Positions 34,816-43,280 of a DNA stretch of 64,000 bases are shown piece by piece. Each line of letters begins with the position of its first letter. Positions within the stretch are counted from its first letter, which is position 1. The notes beneath the pieces are model-generated. The model ran no database searches, was not told the DNA's origin, and saw only the letters and a program-made list of their open reading frames with translations. A program made the position numbers and the translations under genes. The stretch is from Streptomyces sp. PCS3-D2 (GTDB lineage: Bacteria > Actinomycetota > Actinomycetes > Streptomycetales > Streptomycetaceae): NCBI RefSeq assembly GCF_000612545.2, contig NZ_CP097800.1, positions 2,539,001 to 2,603,000 of the forward strand, given 5' to 3'.

Positions 34816-35778
34816 TCAGGAACCGGCGTTGATCTTGGCCTCGGTCACGGCACCGGAGCCGGCGTTCCACTTGTCCAGGGCGGCCTTGTAGGTGCCGTCC
34901 TTGATGATCGCGTCGAGGGCTTCCTTCAGCGCGTCGCGCAGCTCGGTGTTCTTCTTGTCCACCGCGATGCCGAAGAGGCCGGCGTCGGTCGGGTTGGCGA
35001 TGGCCTCGAACTCGTTGCCGCCACCCGCGGTCTGCGCGATGTACGCGGCGACCGGGGAGTCGTTCAGGTCGGCGGCGGCGCCACCGGCCTTCACGCGGGT
35101 CTGGGCCTCGGCGTCGGTCGGGAAGGACTCGATCTTGAGCTCGGCCTTGCCGTCCGTCTTGCACTTCTCGGCCTGGGTCTTCGCGGCGTCCTCGTAGGTG
35201 GTGCCGCGCTGCACGGCGACCGTCTTGCCGCACAGGTCGTCGAGGGTCTTGATGCCCTGCGGGTTGCCCTTCTTGACCAGGATGCCGGTCGAGGCGGAGA
35301 AGTAGTCGACGAAGTCGACGCCGGCACCGGTCTTGGCACCCTTGTCGTCCAGGCCCTCCTGGCGGGCCTTGGTGTCGGTCAGGGAGGACATGACCAGGTC
35401 GCTGCGGCCGGTCTGCATGCTGCCGATCAGCGTGTCGAAGGTGCCCGACTCGAACTTGAACTGCACGCCGAGCTGCTTGCTCATGGCCGCCGCGATGTCG
35501 GGGTCGACACCGACGATCTTGCCACCCTCGGTGAACTCCATCGGCGCGTAGGTCGCGTCGGTGCCGACCTTGATCACACCGGCGTCCTGGATCTTCTTCG
35601 GGAGCTTGGAGAAGAGCGGCGCGCTGCTGTTGTTCGCCGCACCCGAGGGGGTCGAGGACGCCTTGTCGGTCTGGTCGCCACAGCCGGTGAGGATCAGGGC
35701 GCCGGCAACCGCGATCGCGCCGACCGCGGCGATCCGGGACCGGGCAGCGGTCGTACGACGGGTGGTGCTTGCGGTCAT
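34816..35778 (-). CDS. Amino-acid ABC transporter substrate-binding lipoprotein
   Basis: A 320-aa extracellular binding protein (SBP_bac_3 fold). The signal peptide ends in LTGC (lipobox, Cys about 34), followed by a disordered Thr/Ser linker. The domain then runs through IKVGTDATYAPMEF, ...GVDPDIAAAMSKQLGVQFKF and SDLVMSSLTDT, typical of polar amino-acid binders. ATG 35778 has GGAGG nine bases upstream; an extended reading to 35889 adds an unlikely leader. It delivers the ligand to the permease/ATPase downstream. The ligand could be glutamate, glutamine or cystine, and the sequence does not decide. Confidence 0.92.
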   Translation of the reverse strand: MTASTTRRTTAARSRIAAVGAIAVAGALILTGCGDQTDKASSTPSGAANNSSAPLFSKLPKKIQDAGVIKVGTDATYAPMEFTEGGKIVGVDPDIAAAMSKQLGVQFKFESGTFDTLIGSMQTGRSDLVMSSLTDTKARQEGLDDKGAKTGAGVDFVDYFSASTGILVKKGNPQGIKTLDDLCGKTVAVQRGTTYEDAAKTQAEKCKTDGKAELKIESFPTDAEAQTRVKAGGAAADLNDSPVAAYIAQTAGGGNEFEAIANPTDAGLFGIAVDKKNTELRDALKEALDAIIKDGTYKAALDKWNAGSGAVTEAKINAGS

Positions 35779-36305
35779 GGCTTCGTTCCTCCGGCAGGGG
35801 TGGAAAAGCATCGAAAAACGGTCGGACACGCACCATCGAGTGTCGCGACCTTGTGTGATTACGGCATCTTGCCATTCGGACTGAGACATTCAGGCTGCCC
35901 GCCAGGTCAAAATCGCATAACGGGCGCCCCGGGCAGGCCAACAGGACTGCGGGCAAGGGGGTTCGGGGCCGCAGATACTGCCGTGACCAGGCCCTTTGGG
36001 CGCAGTTTCTACGGAGCGCCACGCCGCGCCGGACGTGAAGGTTTGGACTTTTCACCAAAAGGCGGGCGGTCGGTCTACGGTTGAGCCGGAATCGACTCGT
36101 CTGAGCGAGTGTTCTTCGGGTAGAACAGATCCTTACACCCCTCATCCGGGGCTCAGGGCGCGCGTGCGGCGCGCCCGCGCGTACGAACCTCCCCTTCGCG
36201 GAGACGGGCCAACCGTCGATGCGGAGTACGGACGCGGTGCCCGCCCACCCCTTAACCAGGAGTGGCCACCCTCAACGAACAAAAGGAATTAAGGGGTCAC
36301 ACGAA
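35779..36305. promoter_or_regulatory. Divergent promoter region between the amino-acid transporter and malic enzyme genes
   Basis: About 525 bp without a supported gene. It contains an inverted repeat TGTTCT-6-AGAACA near 36110-36127 and a CTTTT-4-AAAAG dyad near 36048-36062, both candidate operators. An AAGGGG lies nine bases before the malic enzyme GTG. No known regulator site was matched. Confidence 0.45.
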
Positions 36306-37508
36306 GTGGCAGCGGAGATCGTCAACCCTCGCAGCGACAGTGCGACGGACAACAACCCCGACGCGGTGTTCGCGCTGCACCGGGGCGGCAAGATGGCCAT
36401 CCAGGCCACGGTCCCGGTGAACGACAAGGACGACCTGTCCCTGGCGTACACCCCGGGCGTGGCGAAGGTGTGCACCGCCATCGCCGAGCAGCCGGAGCTG
36501 GTGAACGAGTACACCTGGAAGTCCAACGTGGTCGCCGTCGTCACCGACGGTACGGCTGTGCTCGGCCTCGGCGACATCGGCCCGGAGGCCTCCCTCCCCG
36601 TGATGGAGGGCAAGGCCATCCTCTTCAAGCAGTTCGGTGGCGTGGACGCGGTCCCGATCGCGCTCGCCACGAAGGACACGGACGAGATCGTCGAGACGGT
36701 CATCCGTCTGGCGCCGTCCTTCGGCGGGGTCAACCTGGAGGACATCTCCGCCCCCCGCTGCTTCGAGATCGAGCGGCGCCTCCAGGAGGCGCTGGACATC
36801 CCGATCTTCCACGACGACCAGCACGGCACGGCCATCGTGACGCTGGCCGCGCTGCGCAACGCCGCGAAGCTCACGGGTCGCACCCTCGGCGACCTGCGCG
36901 CCGTGATCGCGGGCGCGGGCGCGGCGGGGATCGCCATCGCCAAGATCCTGGTGGACGCGGGGATCGGCGACGTCTGCGTCACCGACCGCAAGGGCGTCGT
37001 GTCCGCCGACCGCTCCGACCTGACGGACGTCAAGGCGGAGATTGCGGGACTGACCAACAAGACCGGCCGGACCGGCTCGCTGGAGCAGGCCCTGGCGGGC
37101 GCGGACGTGTTCATCGGCGTCTCCGGCGGCTCCGTCGCCGAGGAGGCGGTGGCCACGATGGCGAAGGACGCGTTCGTCTTCGCCATGGCCAACCCGAACC
37201 CGGAGGTCCACCCGGACGTCGCGCACAAGTACGCGGCGGTCGTGGCCACGGGTCGTTCGGACTTCCCGAACCAGATCAACAACGTGCTGGCGTTCCCCGG
37301 CATCTTCGCCGGCGCCTTCAAGGTGCGCGCCACCCGGATCACCGAGGGCATGAAGATCGCCGCCGCCGACGCCATCGCCGGTGTCGTCGGTGAGGAGCTC
37401 GCCGCCGACTACGTGATCCCCTCCCCGTTCGACCCCCGCGTCGCCACGGCCGTCGCCGCGGCCGTCGCCGCCGCGGCCAAGGCCGACGGCGTGGCCCGTC
37501 TGGCCTGA
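36306..37508 (+). CDS. NAD(P)-dependent malic enzyme
   Basis: A 400-aa malic enzyme (oxaloacetate-decarboxylating), which converts malate to pyruvate and CO2 with NAD(P)H. Signature segments are LAYTPGVAKVC (with the catalytic Tyr), FEIERRLQEALDIPIFHDDQHGTAIV (metal ligands and Lys region), and the Rossmann AVIAGAGAAGIAIAKIL. The length fits the short bacterial form without a phosphotransacetylase extension. GTG 36306 is nine bases after AAGGGG. It is monocistronic and followed by a strong terminator. Confidence 0.95.
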   Translation: MAAEIVNPRSDSATDNNPDAVFALHRGGKMAIQATVPVNDKDDLSLAYTPGVAKVCTAIAEQPELVNEYTWKSNVVAVVTDGTAVLGLGDIGPEASLPVMEGKAILFKQFGGVDAVPIALATKDTDEIVETVIRLAPSFGGVNLEDISAPRCFEIERRLQEALDIPIFHDDQHGTAIVTLAALRNAAKLTGRTLGDLRAVIAGAGAAGIAIAKILVDAGIGDVCVTDRKGVVSADRSDLTDVKAEIAGLTNKTGRTGSLEQALAGADVFIGVSGGSVAEEAVATMAKDAFVFAMANPNPEVHPDVAHKYAAVVATGRSDFPNQINNVLAFPGIFAGAFKVRATRITEGMKIAAADAIAGVVGEELAADYVIPSPFDPRVATAVAAAVAAAAKADGVARLA

Positions 37509-37526
37509 CCGGGGACCCGTGCGGTA

Positions 37527-37570
37527 CGCGAAGAGGCCCGGCCGGATCACTCCGGCCGGGCCTCTTCGCG
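37527..37570. terminator. Terminator after malic enzyme gene
   Basis: A perfect 20-bp stem (37527-37546 with 37551-37570) and a TCAC loop begin 18 bases after the stop. Confidence 0.92.
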
Positions 37571-37738
37571 CGGGCGCGGCGCCCGCTCGGCGCGGTCCGG
37601 GCGGGCTCTGCCGGTCCCGCGCCGCCGCGACCGGCGCCCCGTCCATCGCCCCGAGGCCGGGCCCGGTGCGACGAAGGCCTCACCGGCATGGTCGCGGCAG
37701 GTCTGGAACCGCGCCCTACCGAGCGGTAGCGTCGCCGC

Positions 37739-38701
37739 ATGTTCGCTGCCTATGCCGCCCGAATCGACCGTGACCAGCCGCTGAACGGCCTTGTGCTGGG
37801 CGACCGCCCCGCGCCGCAGGCCCGCCCCGGCTGGGTGACCGTGAACGTCAAGGCCGCCTCCCTGAACCACCACGACCTGTGGTCCCTGCGCGGGGTGGGC
37901 CTGGGCGAGGAGAGCCTCCCGATGATCCTCGGCTGCGACGCCGCCGGGATCGACCAGGACGGCAACGAGGTCGTCCTGCACTCCGTGATCGGCCAGAGCG
38001 GCCACGGGGTCGGCCCGGACGAGCCCCGCTCGATCCTGACCGAGCGCTACCAGGGCACCTTCGCCGAGCAGGTGACCGTCCCCGCCTGGAACGTCCTGCG
38101 CAAGCCCGCCGAGCTCTCCTTCGAGGAGGCCGCCTGCCTCCCGACGGCCTGGCTGACGGCGTACCGGATGCTCTTCACCAACGCGGGAGTCCGCCCCGGC
38201 GACTCCGTCCTGGTCCAGGGCGCCGGCGGCGGTGTCGCGACCGCCGCGATCGCCCTGGGCAAGGCGGCGGGCCTGCGGGTCTTCGCCACCAGCCGGGACG
38301 AGGCCAAGCGCAAGCGGGCCGTGGAGCTCGGTGCGGTGGATGCGTTCGAGCCGGGCGCGCGGCTGCCGCAGCGGGTGGACGCCGTGATCGAGACCGTGGG
38401 TGCGGCCACCTGGTCCCACTCGGTGAAGTCCCTGCGTCCTGGCGGCACCCTGGTGATCTCCGGCGCCACGAGCGGCGACCGGCCGGCGCACGCCGAGCTG
38501 ACCCGGATCTTCTTCCTGGAGCTGAAGGTCGTCGGCTCCACCATGGGTTCAAAGGACGAGCTGGAGGACCTCCTCGCCTTCTGCGCCACGACGGGGCTGC
38601 AGCCGGTCATCGACGAGGTGCTGCCGCTGGACCGCGCGCGCGAGGGCTTCGAGAAGCTCGCTTCAGGCGACCTCTTCGGAAAGGTCGTCCTCAAGCCCTG
38701 A
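37739..38701 (+). CDS. Zinc-binding-dehydrogenase-family oxidoreductase (quinone oxidoreductase-like)
   Basis: A 320-aa medium-chain dehydrogenase/reductase. The N-terminal GroES-like domain contains NHHDLWSLRG and LGCDAAGI. The nucleotide-binding domain has GAGGGVATAAIALGKAAG for NAD(P)H. The catalytic zinc ligand pattern is absent, which places it with zinc-independent quinone reductase-like members. ATG 37739 fits the family beginning. Substrate unknown; single gene ended by the 38731 hairpin. Confidence 0.88.
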   Translation: MFAAYAARIDRDQPLNGLVLGDRPAPQARPGWVTVNVKAASLNHHDLWSLRGVGLGEESLPMILGCDAAGIDQDGNEVVLHSVIGQSGHGVGPDEPRSILTERYQGTFAEQVTVPAWNVLRKPAELSFEEAACLPTAWLTAYRMLFTNAGVRPGDSVLVQGAGGGVATAAIALGKAAGLRVFATSRDEAKRKRAVELGAVDAFEPGARLPQRVDAVIETVGAATWSHSVKSLRPGGTLVISGATSGDRPAHAELTRIFFLELKVVGSTMGSKDELEDLLAFCATTGLQPVIDEVLPLDRAREGFEKLASGDLFGKVVLKP

Positions 38702-38730
38702 CCGTCCGCGAGGCCTCCGCCCGGCCGCAC

Positions 38731-38773
38731 GTCCATCTGGGGTGACGCACCTCTCGCGTCACCCCAGATGGAC
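38731..38773. terminator. Hairpin terminator after the oxidoreductase gene
   Basis: A 17-bp perfect stem (38731-38747 with 38757-38773) around a 9-nt loop. Confidence 0.85.
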
Positions 38774-38800
38774 AGCCATGGCCGAAGCCACCGACAGGGC

Positions 38801-38893
38801 TCGAAGAAGGCCCTGGAGCAGTCCCTGCGCATCGCTCCGGGCCGCAAGGACCACCGCATCGGGAACCTGCACCTGCTGCTGGCCCTGCTCTCC
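38801..38893 (+). pseudogene. Fragment of a Clp N-terminal-domain protein
   Basis: The plus strand encodes KKALEQSLRIAPGRKDHRIG and then NLHLLLALLSR. This matches one Clp_N repeat (KRALE.SLR...DR.IGTEHLLLGLL). No complete domain or start/stop context remains, and a terminator hairpin follows directly. It is probably the decayed end of a stand-alone Clp_N gene whose body has been deleted; intact copies commonly neighbour PadR/DUF4097 pairs in Streptomyces, from memory. Confidence 0.6.
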
Positions 38894-38940
38894 CGCCCCG
38901 CGCAGCCGGCCCGTTCTCGGCGGGCCGGCTGCGCGGGGCG
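38894..38940. terminator. Terminator between the Clp_N fragment and the PadR operon
   Basis: A perfect 20-bp stem (38894-38913 with 38921-38940) and a 7-nt loop lie between convergent transcripts. Confidence 0.9.
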
Positions 38941-38965
38941 CGGATCTGGCCCGGCGGAGCCTGCG

Positions 38966-39886
38966 CTACGGCCGGGCGCCGAGGGCCGTCGCCAGTCGGG
39001 CGGCGGCGGCCGCGAGGTGGTCGCGGGCCTCGGCCACGCCGGCCGCGGTCACCCCGTGGTCCCGCGCGGCGTCGCGCACCTCGTCGCGGAAGCGGTCCAG
39101 CAGCCGGTCCAGGTCACGGGCGGGATCACCGGTCGGCGTCAGATCCGCGGCCCAGCCCGAAGCCCGACCCGCGCCGGCCGCCGCGTCAGCCGTAGCCGCA
39201 GCGTCGGGTCCGCCCGGCGCGCCCGGACCCTGGGCGCCGCCACCGAGCCAGGCACCGGCCAGGCTGCCCAGGACGCCGCCGGACCTGGCGAACTGCTCCT
39301 GGAGCTGGCCCGCGATGCGCTGGACCTCCTCGCGGGCCCGGTCCTGGGCCTCCTTGGCCTGGCGGCGGGCCGCCTGCGCCTCCTCGCGGGCCCGGCGGCT
39401 CTCGTCCTTCGCCCGGCGGGCCTGCTCCTTCCACTCCTGCCTGGCCTTGCGCAGCTCCTCCTTGGCCGCCTTCCAGGAATCCTCCTCGCCCACCCGGGTC
39501 GCCGAGGCGGAGGCCGCCGCCCGCATCTCGCGCCGCAGATCGCCCGCCGCGCCGCGGACGTCGCTGCGGATCTCCGCGGCCAGCTCGGTGACCGATTCGC
39601 GGATCTCCAGCTCCAGATCGGCCAGTTCACCGCTGCGGTCGGCCAGTTCGGCGCGCCCCGCCTCGGTGATGGAGTACACCTTGCGCCCGCCTTCGGTGGC
39701 GTACGTGACCAGGCCCTCCGCCTCCAGCTTGGACAGGCGCGGGTAGACCGTGCCCGCCGAGGGGGCGTAGAGGCCGTGGAAGCGCTCCTCCAGCAGGCGG
39801 ATCACCTCGTAGCCGTGGCGCGGGGCCTCGTCCAGCAGTTTGAGGAGATAGAGGCGGAGGCGGCCGTGGGCGAAGACGGGCGGCAT
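38966..39886 (-). CDS. PadR-family transcriptional regulator with long coiled-coil tail
   Basis: A 306-aa regulator. Residues 1-85 are the PadR winged helix (LRLYLLKLLDEAPRHGYEVI, GTVYPRLSKLEAEGLV, then the YSITEAGRAEL wing). Residues about 95-210 form a charged Arg/Glu/Ala coiled coil (EELRKARQEWKEQARRAK). A Gly/Ala linker and a short helical C-terminus (DPARDLDRLLDRFRDEV) follow. This is longer than classical PadR proteins. It is coupled to the DUF4097 gene one base away and probably represses the operon through the ATATCGCG sites upstream. Confidence 0.9.
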   Translation of the reverse strand: MPPVFAHGRLRLYLLKLLDEAPRHGYEVIRLLEERFHGLYAPSAGTVYPRLSKLEAEGLVTYATEGGRKVYSITEAGRAELADRSGELADLELEIRESVTELAAEIRSDVRGAAGDLRREMRAAASASATRVGEEDSWKAAKEELRKARQEWKEQARRAKDESRRAREEAQAARRQAKEAQDRAREEVQRIAGQLQEQFARSGGVLGSLAGAWLGGGAQGPGAPGGPDAAATADAAAGAGRASGWAADLTPTGDPARDLDRLLDRFRDEVRDAARDHGVTAAGVAEARDHLAAAAARLATALGARP

Positions 39887-39887
39887 C

Positions 39888-40829
39888 TCAGAGCACCTTC
39901 TTGTCGAGCGCGAGCGGAGCGGGGGCCTCGGGGTCGGCCTGCGGGCGGCGCAGCAGGGCGATGGCGCCGGAGACCGTGGTGGCCCGCAGGGTGCCGGCGC
40001 CGGAGCCGAGCGTGCCGGTGATCCGCTTGGCACCGAGCTGGCCGGAGACCCGCAGGTCCTCGAAGGCGTTGGACACGCCGCCGGTGGCGGTGTTGGCCTC
40101 GACGCGGGCGTCGGCGGGGTGCGGGAGGCGGATCGCGACCTGGCCGGAGACGGAGTTCAGGGCGATGTCCACCGGGCGCTCGGCGGCCGGACCGGGGTCC
40201 AGGTCGATCAGCATGTCGCCGCTGACCGAGTCGGCGCGCACGCTCACGTCGGCGCCGTCGACGACGGTCAGCCCGCCCGACACCGAGTGGAAGCCGAGGG
40301 CGCCGGTGACGGACTGGGCCTCGACGCTGCCGGACACCGTGTGCGCCTTGACCTGGCCGGACAGTCCGACCAGCGTGGCGTCACCGGAGACGCCCTTCAC
40401 GTCGGTCTCGCCGGAGATGCCGGAGACGAAGGCGGTCGCGTCGACCGTGGCGACGTGGACGCGGGTGGCGGCGGGCACGGTGAGGGTGACCGCGGCGCGG
40501 CGCTCCCACACCTTGCGGCCGGAGGAGGATCCGGACGACCAGGCCTTCCAGGGCTTGTCCTCGAACCACTGCTTGAGGCCCTGGGAGCCGTTCCAGGGGA
40601 CGTCCTCGTAGGAGACGGTGAGGACCCCGCCCTCCTGCACGACGTACAGGGGGGCTCCGTCGACCTCGGTGACCTCCAGGCGGGCCGGGCCCTCCTCGGC
40701 CGCGACCACGTTCACCGTGCCGCTCACGACGCGTACGCGGAGCTCGGCCACCGGCTCCTCGAAGGTGATCTTCTGCGGTTCGGCGAAGTGCCACGTCGAC
40801 CGCGACGGCTGGGACGACTGCTCTGACAT
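39888..40829 (-). CDS. DUF4097-family beta-helical protein
   Basis: A 313-aa protein built of repeating short strands with the SVSG / TVSG / GVSG pattern (residues about 130-290). This is the adhesin-like right-handed beta-solenoid of the DUF4097 family. There is no signal peptide or membrane segment. The ATG at 40829 has GAGGAGG nine bases upstream. These proteins usually sit with PadR regulators in Gram-positive bacteria and are linked to envelope stress, but the molecular role is unknown. Confidence 0.87.
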   Translation of the reverse strand: MSEQSSQPSRSTWHFAEPQKITFEEPVAELRVRVVSGTVNVVAAEEGPARLEVTEVDGAPLYVVQEGGVLTVSYEDVPWNGSQGLKQWFEDKPWKAWSSGSSSGRKVWERRAAVTLTVPAATRVHVATVDATAFVSGISGETDVKGVSGDATLVGLSGQVKAHTVSGSVEAQSVTGALGFHSVSGGLTVVDGADVSVRADSVSGDMLIDLDPGPAAERPVDIALNSVSGQVAIRLPHPADARVEANTATGGVSNAFEDLRVSGQLGAKRITGTLGSGAGTLRATTVSGAIALLRRPQADPEAPAPLALDKKVL

Positions 40830-40878
40830 GGTGCTGATCCTCCTCGTGCGTTCACGGACCGGGCTCGACGCACGCAAC

Positions 40879-40912
40879 ATATCGCGTCTTCTTCAGAACA
40901 CGATATATCGCG
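40879..40912. promoter_or_regulatory. Candidate PadR operator region
   Basis: Two ATATCGCG copies (40879-40886 and 40905-40912), the second embedded in the palindrome CGATATATCG (40901-40910), lie 50-83 bp upstream of the DUF4097/PadR operon. The AT-rich motif stands out from the surrounding GC-rich DNA. Confidence 0.5.
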
Positions 40913-41229
40913 CTTGGGTGAAGTCAAGCGCCACTCCGCGGTCCGCCGTCCGGGGGGCTGCACCCGGCATGCGGGCAGGCCGGCGCCGGGGACCCGGCCG
41001 ACGGCTCGCCGCGGACGGTCGCCCGGGATCCGGGGTACGGGCCGGCAGCCGACCGGCTTCCGGACCCCGGCCCGGGGTGCCCCCGGGCCGACCGGTCGCC
41101 GGGCATGCGCGCGGAATCGGGGGGCGGCCGATCAGGGCCCGCCGACCCGGACCGTCCGGCGCCGTGAACCGCGGGCCGGCCGCGTTCCGCGGGACGCCCC
41201 CCGGCGGGTCGCGAGGAGCCTCGCCGGGG
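40913..41229. other. GC-rich intergenic stretch
   Basis: About 315 bp of very GC-rich DNA between the PadR operon promoter and the 3' end of the LysR gene. Several short C/G-run inverted repeats (e.g. CCCCGGCCCGGGGTG around 41066) are present, but no supported gene. Confidence 0.4.
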
Positions 41230-42165
41230 TCAGGCAGCCTCCAGCAGCGGGCTCGCGTGGTGGTGCAGCCATGCCCGGTACGGGGGCGTGCGCAGGGCGG
41301 CCTCGCGGTAGGCCGCGCGGAGGTCCTCGTAGACCTCGGCGTGCGCGCCCGGGCGGGTCGCCAGGAGCAGCCGCACGGCCAGGGGATCCCCGCACAGCGG
41401 CCGGATCGCCATGTCCTCGCGCGGCCCGGAGGTCGGCTGGCAGGGTGCGACCGCCTCGCCGGAGATGATCAGCGAGGTCGCCGTGTGGTAGTCGGTGTGC
41501 AGCACTGGCGGGTCGAGTCCGGCCCCGGCGAAGACCCTGCGCAGGCCGTCCCACTCGCCGTCGACCGACGGATCCACCGCCCAGCGGTCCGCGGCCAGGT
41601 CCCGTAAGGAGACGATCTCCTGCCGCGCGGCGGGGTGGTCCCTCGGCATCGAGACGAACTGCGGCTCGCGCTCCATCAGCACGCGCGTCTGGAGCCCGTC
41701 GGGCAGCCGCAGCGGGCTGCCCTCCACCTCGTGCACGAAGGCCACGTCCAGTTGCCCCGCGGCCACCATCCTGAGCAGCGCGTTCGCGGACACGTCCACC
41801 AGGAGGGAGGTCTCGGTGTCGGGCAGCCGCCGATGGAGGCGCCGCAGCCACCCGGGCAGGGCCCGGCTGGCCGTCGAGCCGATGCGCAGCCGCGGGCCGT
41901 GGGCCTGTGCGCGGGCCTCCGCCACCAGAGCGGCCATGTCGGCGAGAAGCGGTCGGGCCCTGCCGAGCACGGTGCGGCCGAACGGGGTGGGCCGGCATCC
42001 GGTCCGCTCGCGCAGGAACAGCTCGCCGTCCAGGGCCCGTTCGATGCGGCGCAGCTGTGTGGTCAACGAGGGCTGGCTCACGCCGAGTTGCCGGGCGGCC
42101 TTGTGCAGGCTGCCGGCGTCGGCGATGGCGCACAGCGCGCGCAGGTGCCTGACCTCAAGCTCCAT
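41230..42165 (-). CDS. LysR-family regulator of the adjacent metalloprotease
   Basis: A 311-aa LysR-type regulator: N-terminal winged HTH (ELEVRHLRALCAIADAGSLH, then QLGVSQPSLTTQLRRIE) and a C-terminal two-lobe effector domain. ATG 42165 gives the family-typical beginning. It is divergent from the snapalysin gene, the same arrangement as snpR/snpA (mprR/mprA) of other streptomycetes, in which the LysR protein activates the protease. CCGATAG half-sites in the intergenic region are likely its binding sites. Confidence 0.9.
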   Translation of the reverse strand: MELEVRHLRALCAIADAGSLHKAARQLGVSQPSLTTQLRRIERALDGELFLRERTGCRPTPFGRTVLGRARPLLADMAALVAEARAQAHGPRLRIGSTASRALPGWLRRLHRRLPDTETSLLVDVSANALLRMVAAGQLDVAFVHEVEGSPLRLPDGLQTRVLMEREPQFVSMPRDHPAARQEIVSLRDLAADRWAVDPSVDGEWDGLRRVFAGAGLDPPVLHTDYHTATSLIISGEAVAPCQPTSGPREDMAIRPLCGDPLAVRLLLATRPGAHAEVYEDLRAAYREAALRTPPYRAWLHHHASPLLEAA

Positions 42166-42204
42166 GACCTGAGGGTAGGCCGGGCCCGTGGACCGCACCA
42201 GCCG

Positions 42205-42280
42205 CCGATAGCCCCCCGAATCCCGCCATTCTCATGCTAGTTGGGCTGACGAAATCCCCCCGATAGCCCGACGCTATCGG
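42205..42280. promoter_or_regulatory. Candidate LysR binding sites
   Basis: CCGATAG occurs at 42205-42211 and 42260-42266, and its complement CTATCGG at 42274-42280. The last two form a 7-7-7 inverted repeat with the T-N11-A spacing pattern of LysR sites. They lie between the divergent regulator and protease starts. Confidence 0.65.
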
Positions 42281-42375
42281 CCAGTGACATCATCCGCCGA
42301 CCCGTTCCGCTCCCGCAGACTCCGGTACCGAACGACCCACCCCCCACCGCACCGGACGAGTAGGAGCTCCCCCAC

Positions 42376-43044
42376 ATGCGCCACTCCCGTAAGGCCCTGC
42401 TGGCGACAGCCGTCGGCATCGGTCTCGCCGCCACCCTCGGCGCCGTCCCCACCGCAGCCGCCGCACCCGCCGCCGTCGGCAACGCCGCCAGCTACGCGGC
42501 GTACGAGCGTTCACCGGAGAACGCGGCCGCCAACCGCGCCTTCTTCGAGGCCGTGCAGCGCTCGGTGGCCGAGCAGCGCGCCGCCAACCCCGGCGCCCTC
42601 GCCGTCACCGTCACGTACAACACCCGTTACGCGCCGAGTTTCCGTACCCAGATAGCCAGCTCCACCCGCATCTGGAACAGCTCGGTCACCAACGTGAAGC
42701 TGCAGGAGGTGTCCTCCGGCGGGAACTTCTCGTACTACGAGGGCAACGACTCGCGCGGCTCGTACGCGAGCACGGACGGGCACGGACGGGGCTACATCTT
42801 CCTCGACTACCGCCAGAACCAGCAGTACAACTCCACCCGGGTGACCTCGCACGAGACCGGCCACGTGCTGGGCCTGCCGGACCACTACTCGGGCCCGTGC
42901 AGCGAGCTGATGTCGGGCGGTGGCCCGGGCACCTCGTGCCAGAACGCCACCCCGAACTACGCCGAGCGGACGCGCGTCAACCAGCTCTGGGCCAACGGCT
43001 TCGCCTCCGGCCTGGGCACGAAGGAGCTCGCCCCCACGGGCTGA
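42376..43044 (+). CDS. snpA: Snapalysin, secreted small neutral metalloprotease (M7)
   Basis: A 222-aa preproenzyme. A signal peptide ends around TAAAAPA (residue 30) and is followed by a propeptide of about 45 residues. The mature part then begins near [12 protein letters not shown]. The zinc site [11 protein letters not shown] (His159, Glu160, His163, Asp169) is the HExxHxxGxxD signature of family M7, and a downstream SELMSGG supplies the Met-turn. It degrades protein outside the cell. The divergent LysR gene should control it. Confidence 0.94.
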   Translation: MRHSRKALLATAVGIGLAATLGAVPTAAAAPAAVGNAASYAAYERSPENAAANRAFFEAVQRSVAEQRAANPGALAVTVTYNTRYAPSFRTQIASSTRIWNSSVTNVKLQEVSSGGNFSYYEGNDSRGSYASTDGHGRGYIFLDYRQNQQYNSTRVTSHETGHVLGLPDHYSGPCSELMSGGGPGTSCQNATPNYAERTRVNQLWANGFASGLGTKELAPTG

Positions 43045-43045
43045 G

Positions 43046-43243
43046 TCACCGCTCCCGGCGCTCCACGGATTCCGTGCAGTCGGGGTTCCGACAGGGACCC
43101 CGACTCCACACCGGGACGAAGACCCCGAGTGACTTGCGCCGCCCGACCACCGTGTCGACGCGGCGCCCGCAGGCCGGGCACGTCTGCTGTTCGTGCCCGG
43201 CCTGCGGGGCCACCGTCTCGTGCGCGTGCTGTCCACCGGCCAT
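43046..43243 (-). CDS. Small zinc-ribbon protein
   Basis: A 65-aa frame with two Cys pairs, CPACGRR and PCRNPDC, the spacing of a zinc ribbon, and a His-rich start (GGQHAHETV). GGAGG lies immediately before the ATG, closer than ideal. It ends one base from the snapalysin stop, convergent. Function unknown; it may be a nucleic-acid or protein-binding ribbon. Confidence 0.55.
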   Translation of the reverse strand: MAGGQHAHETVAPQAGHEQQTCPACGRRVDTVVGRRKSLGVFVPVWSRGPCRNPDCTESVERRER

Positions 43244-43280
43244 ACCTCCACGGTAGGCCGGTTTTCACATCTCCGTCGGG

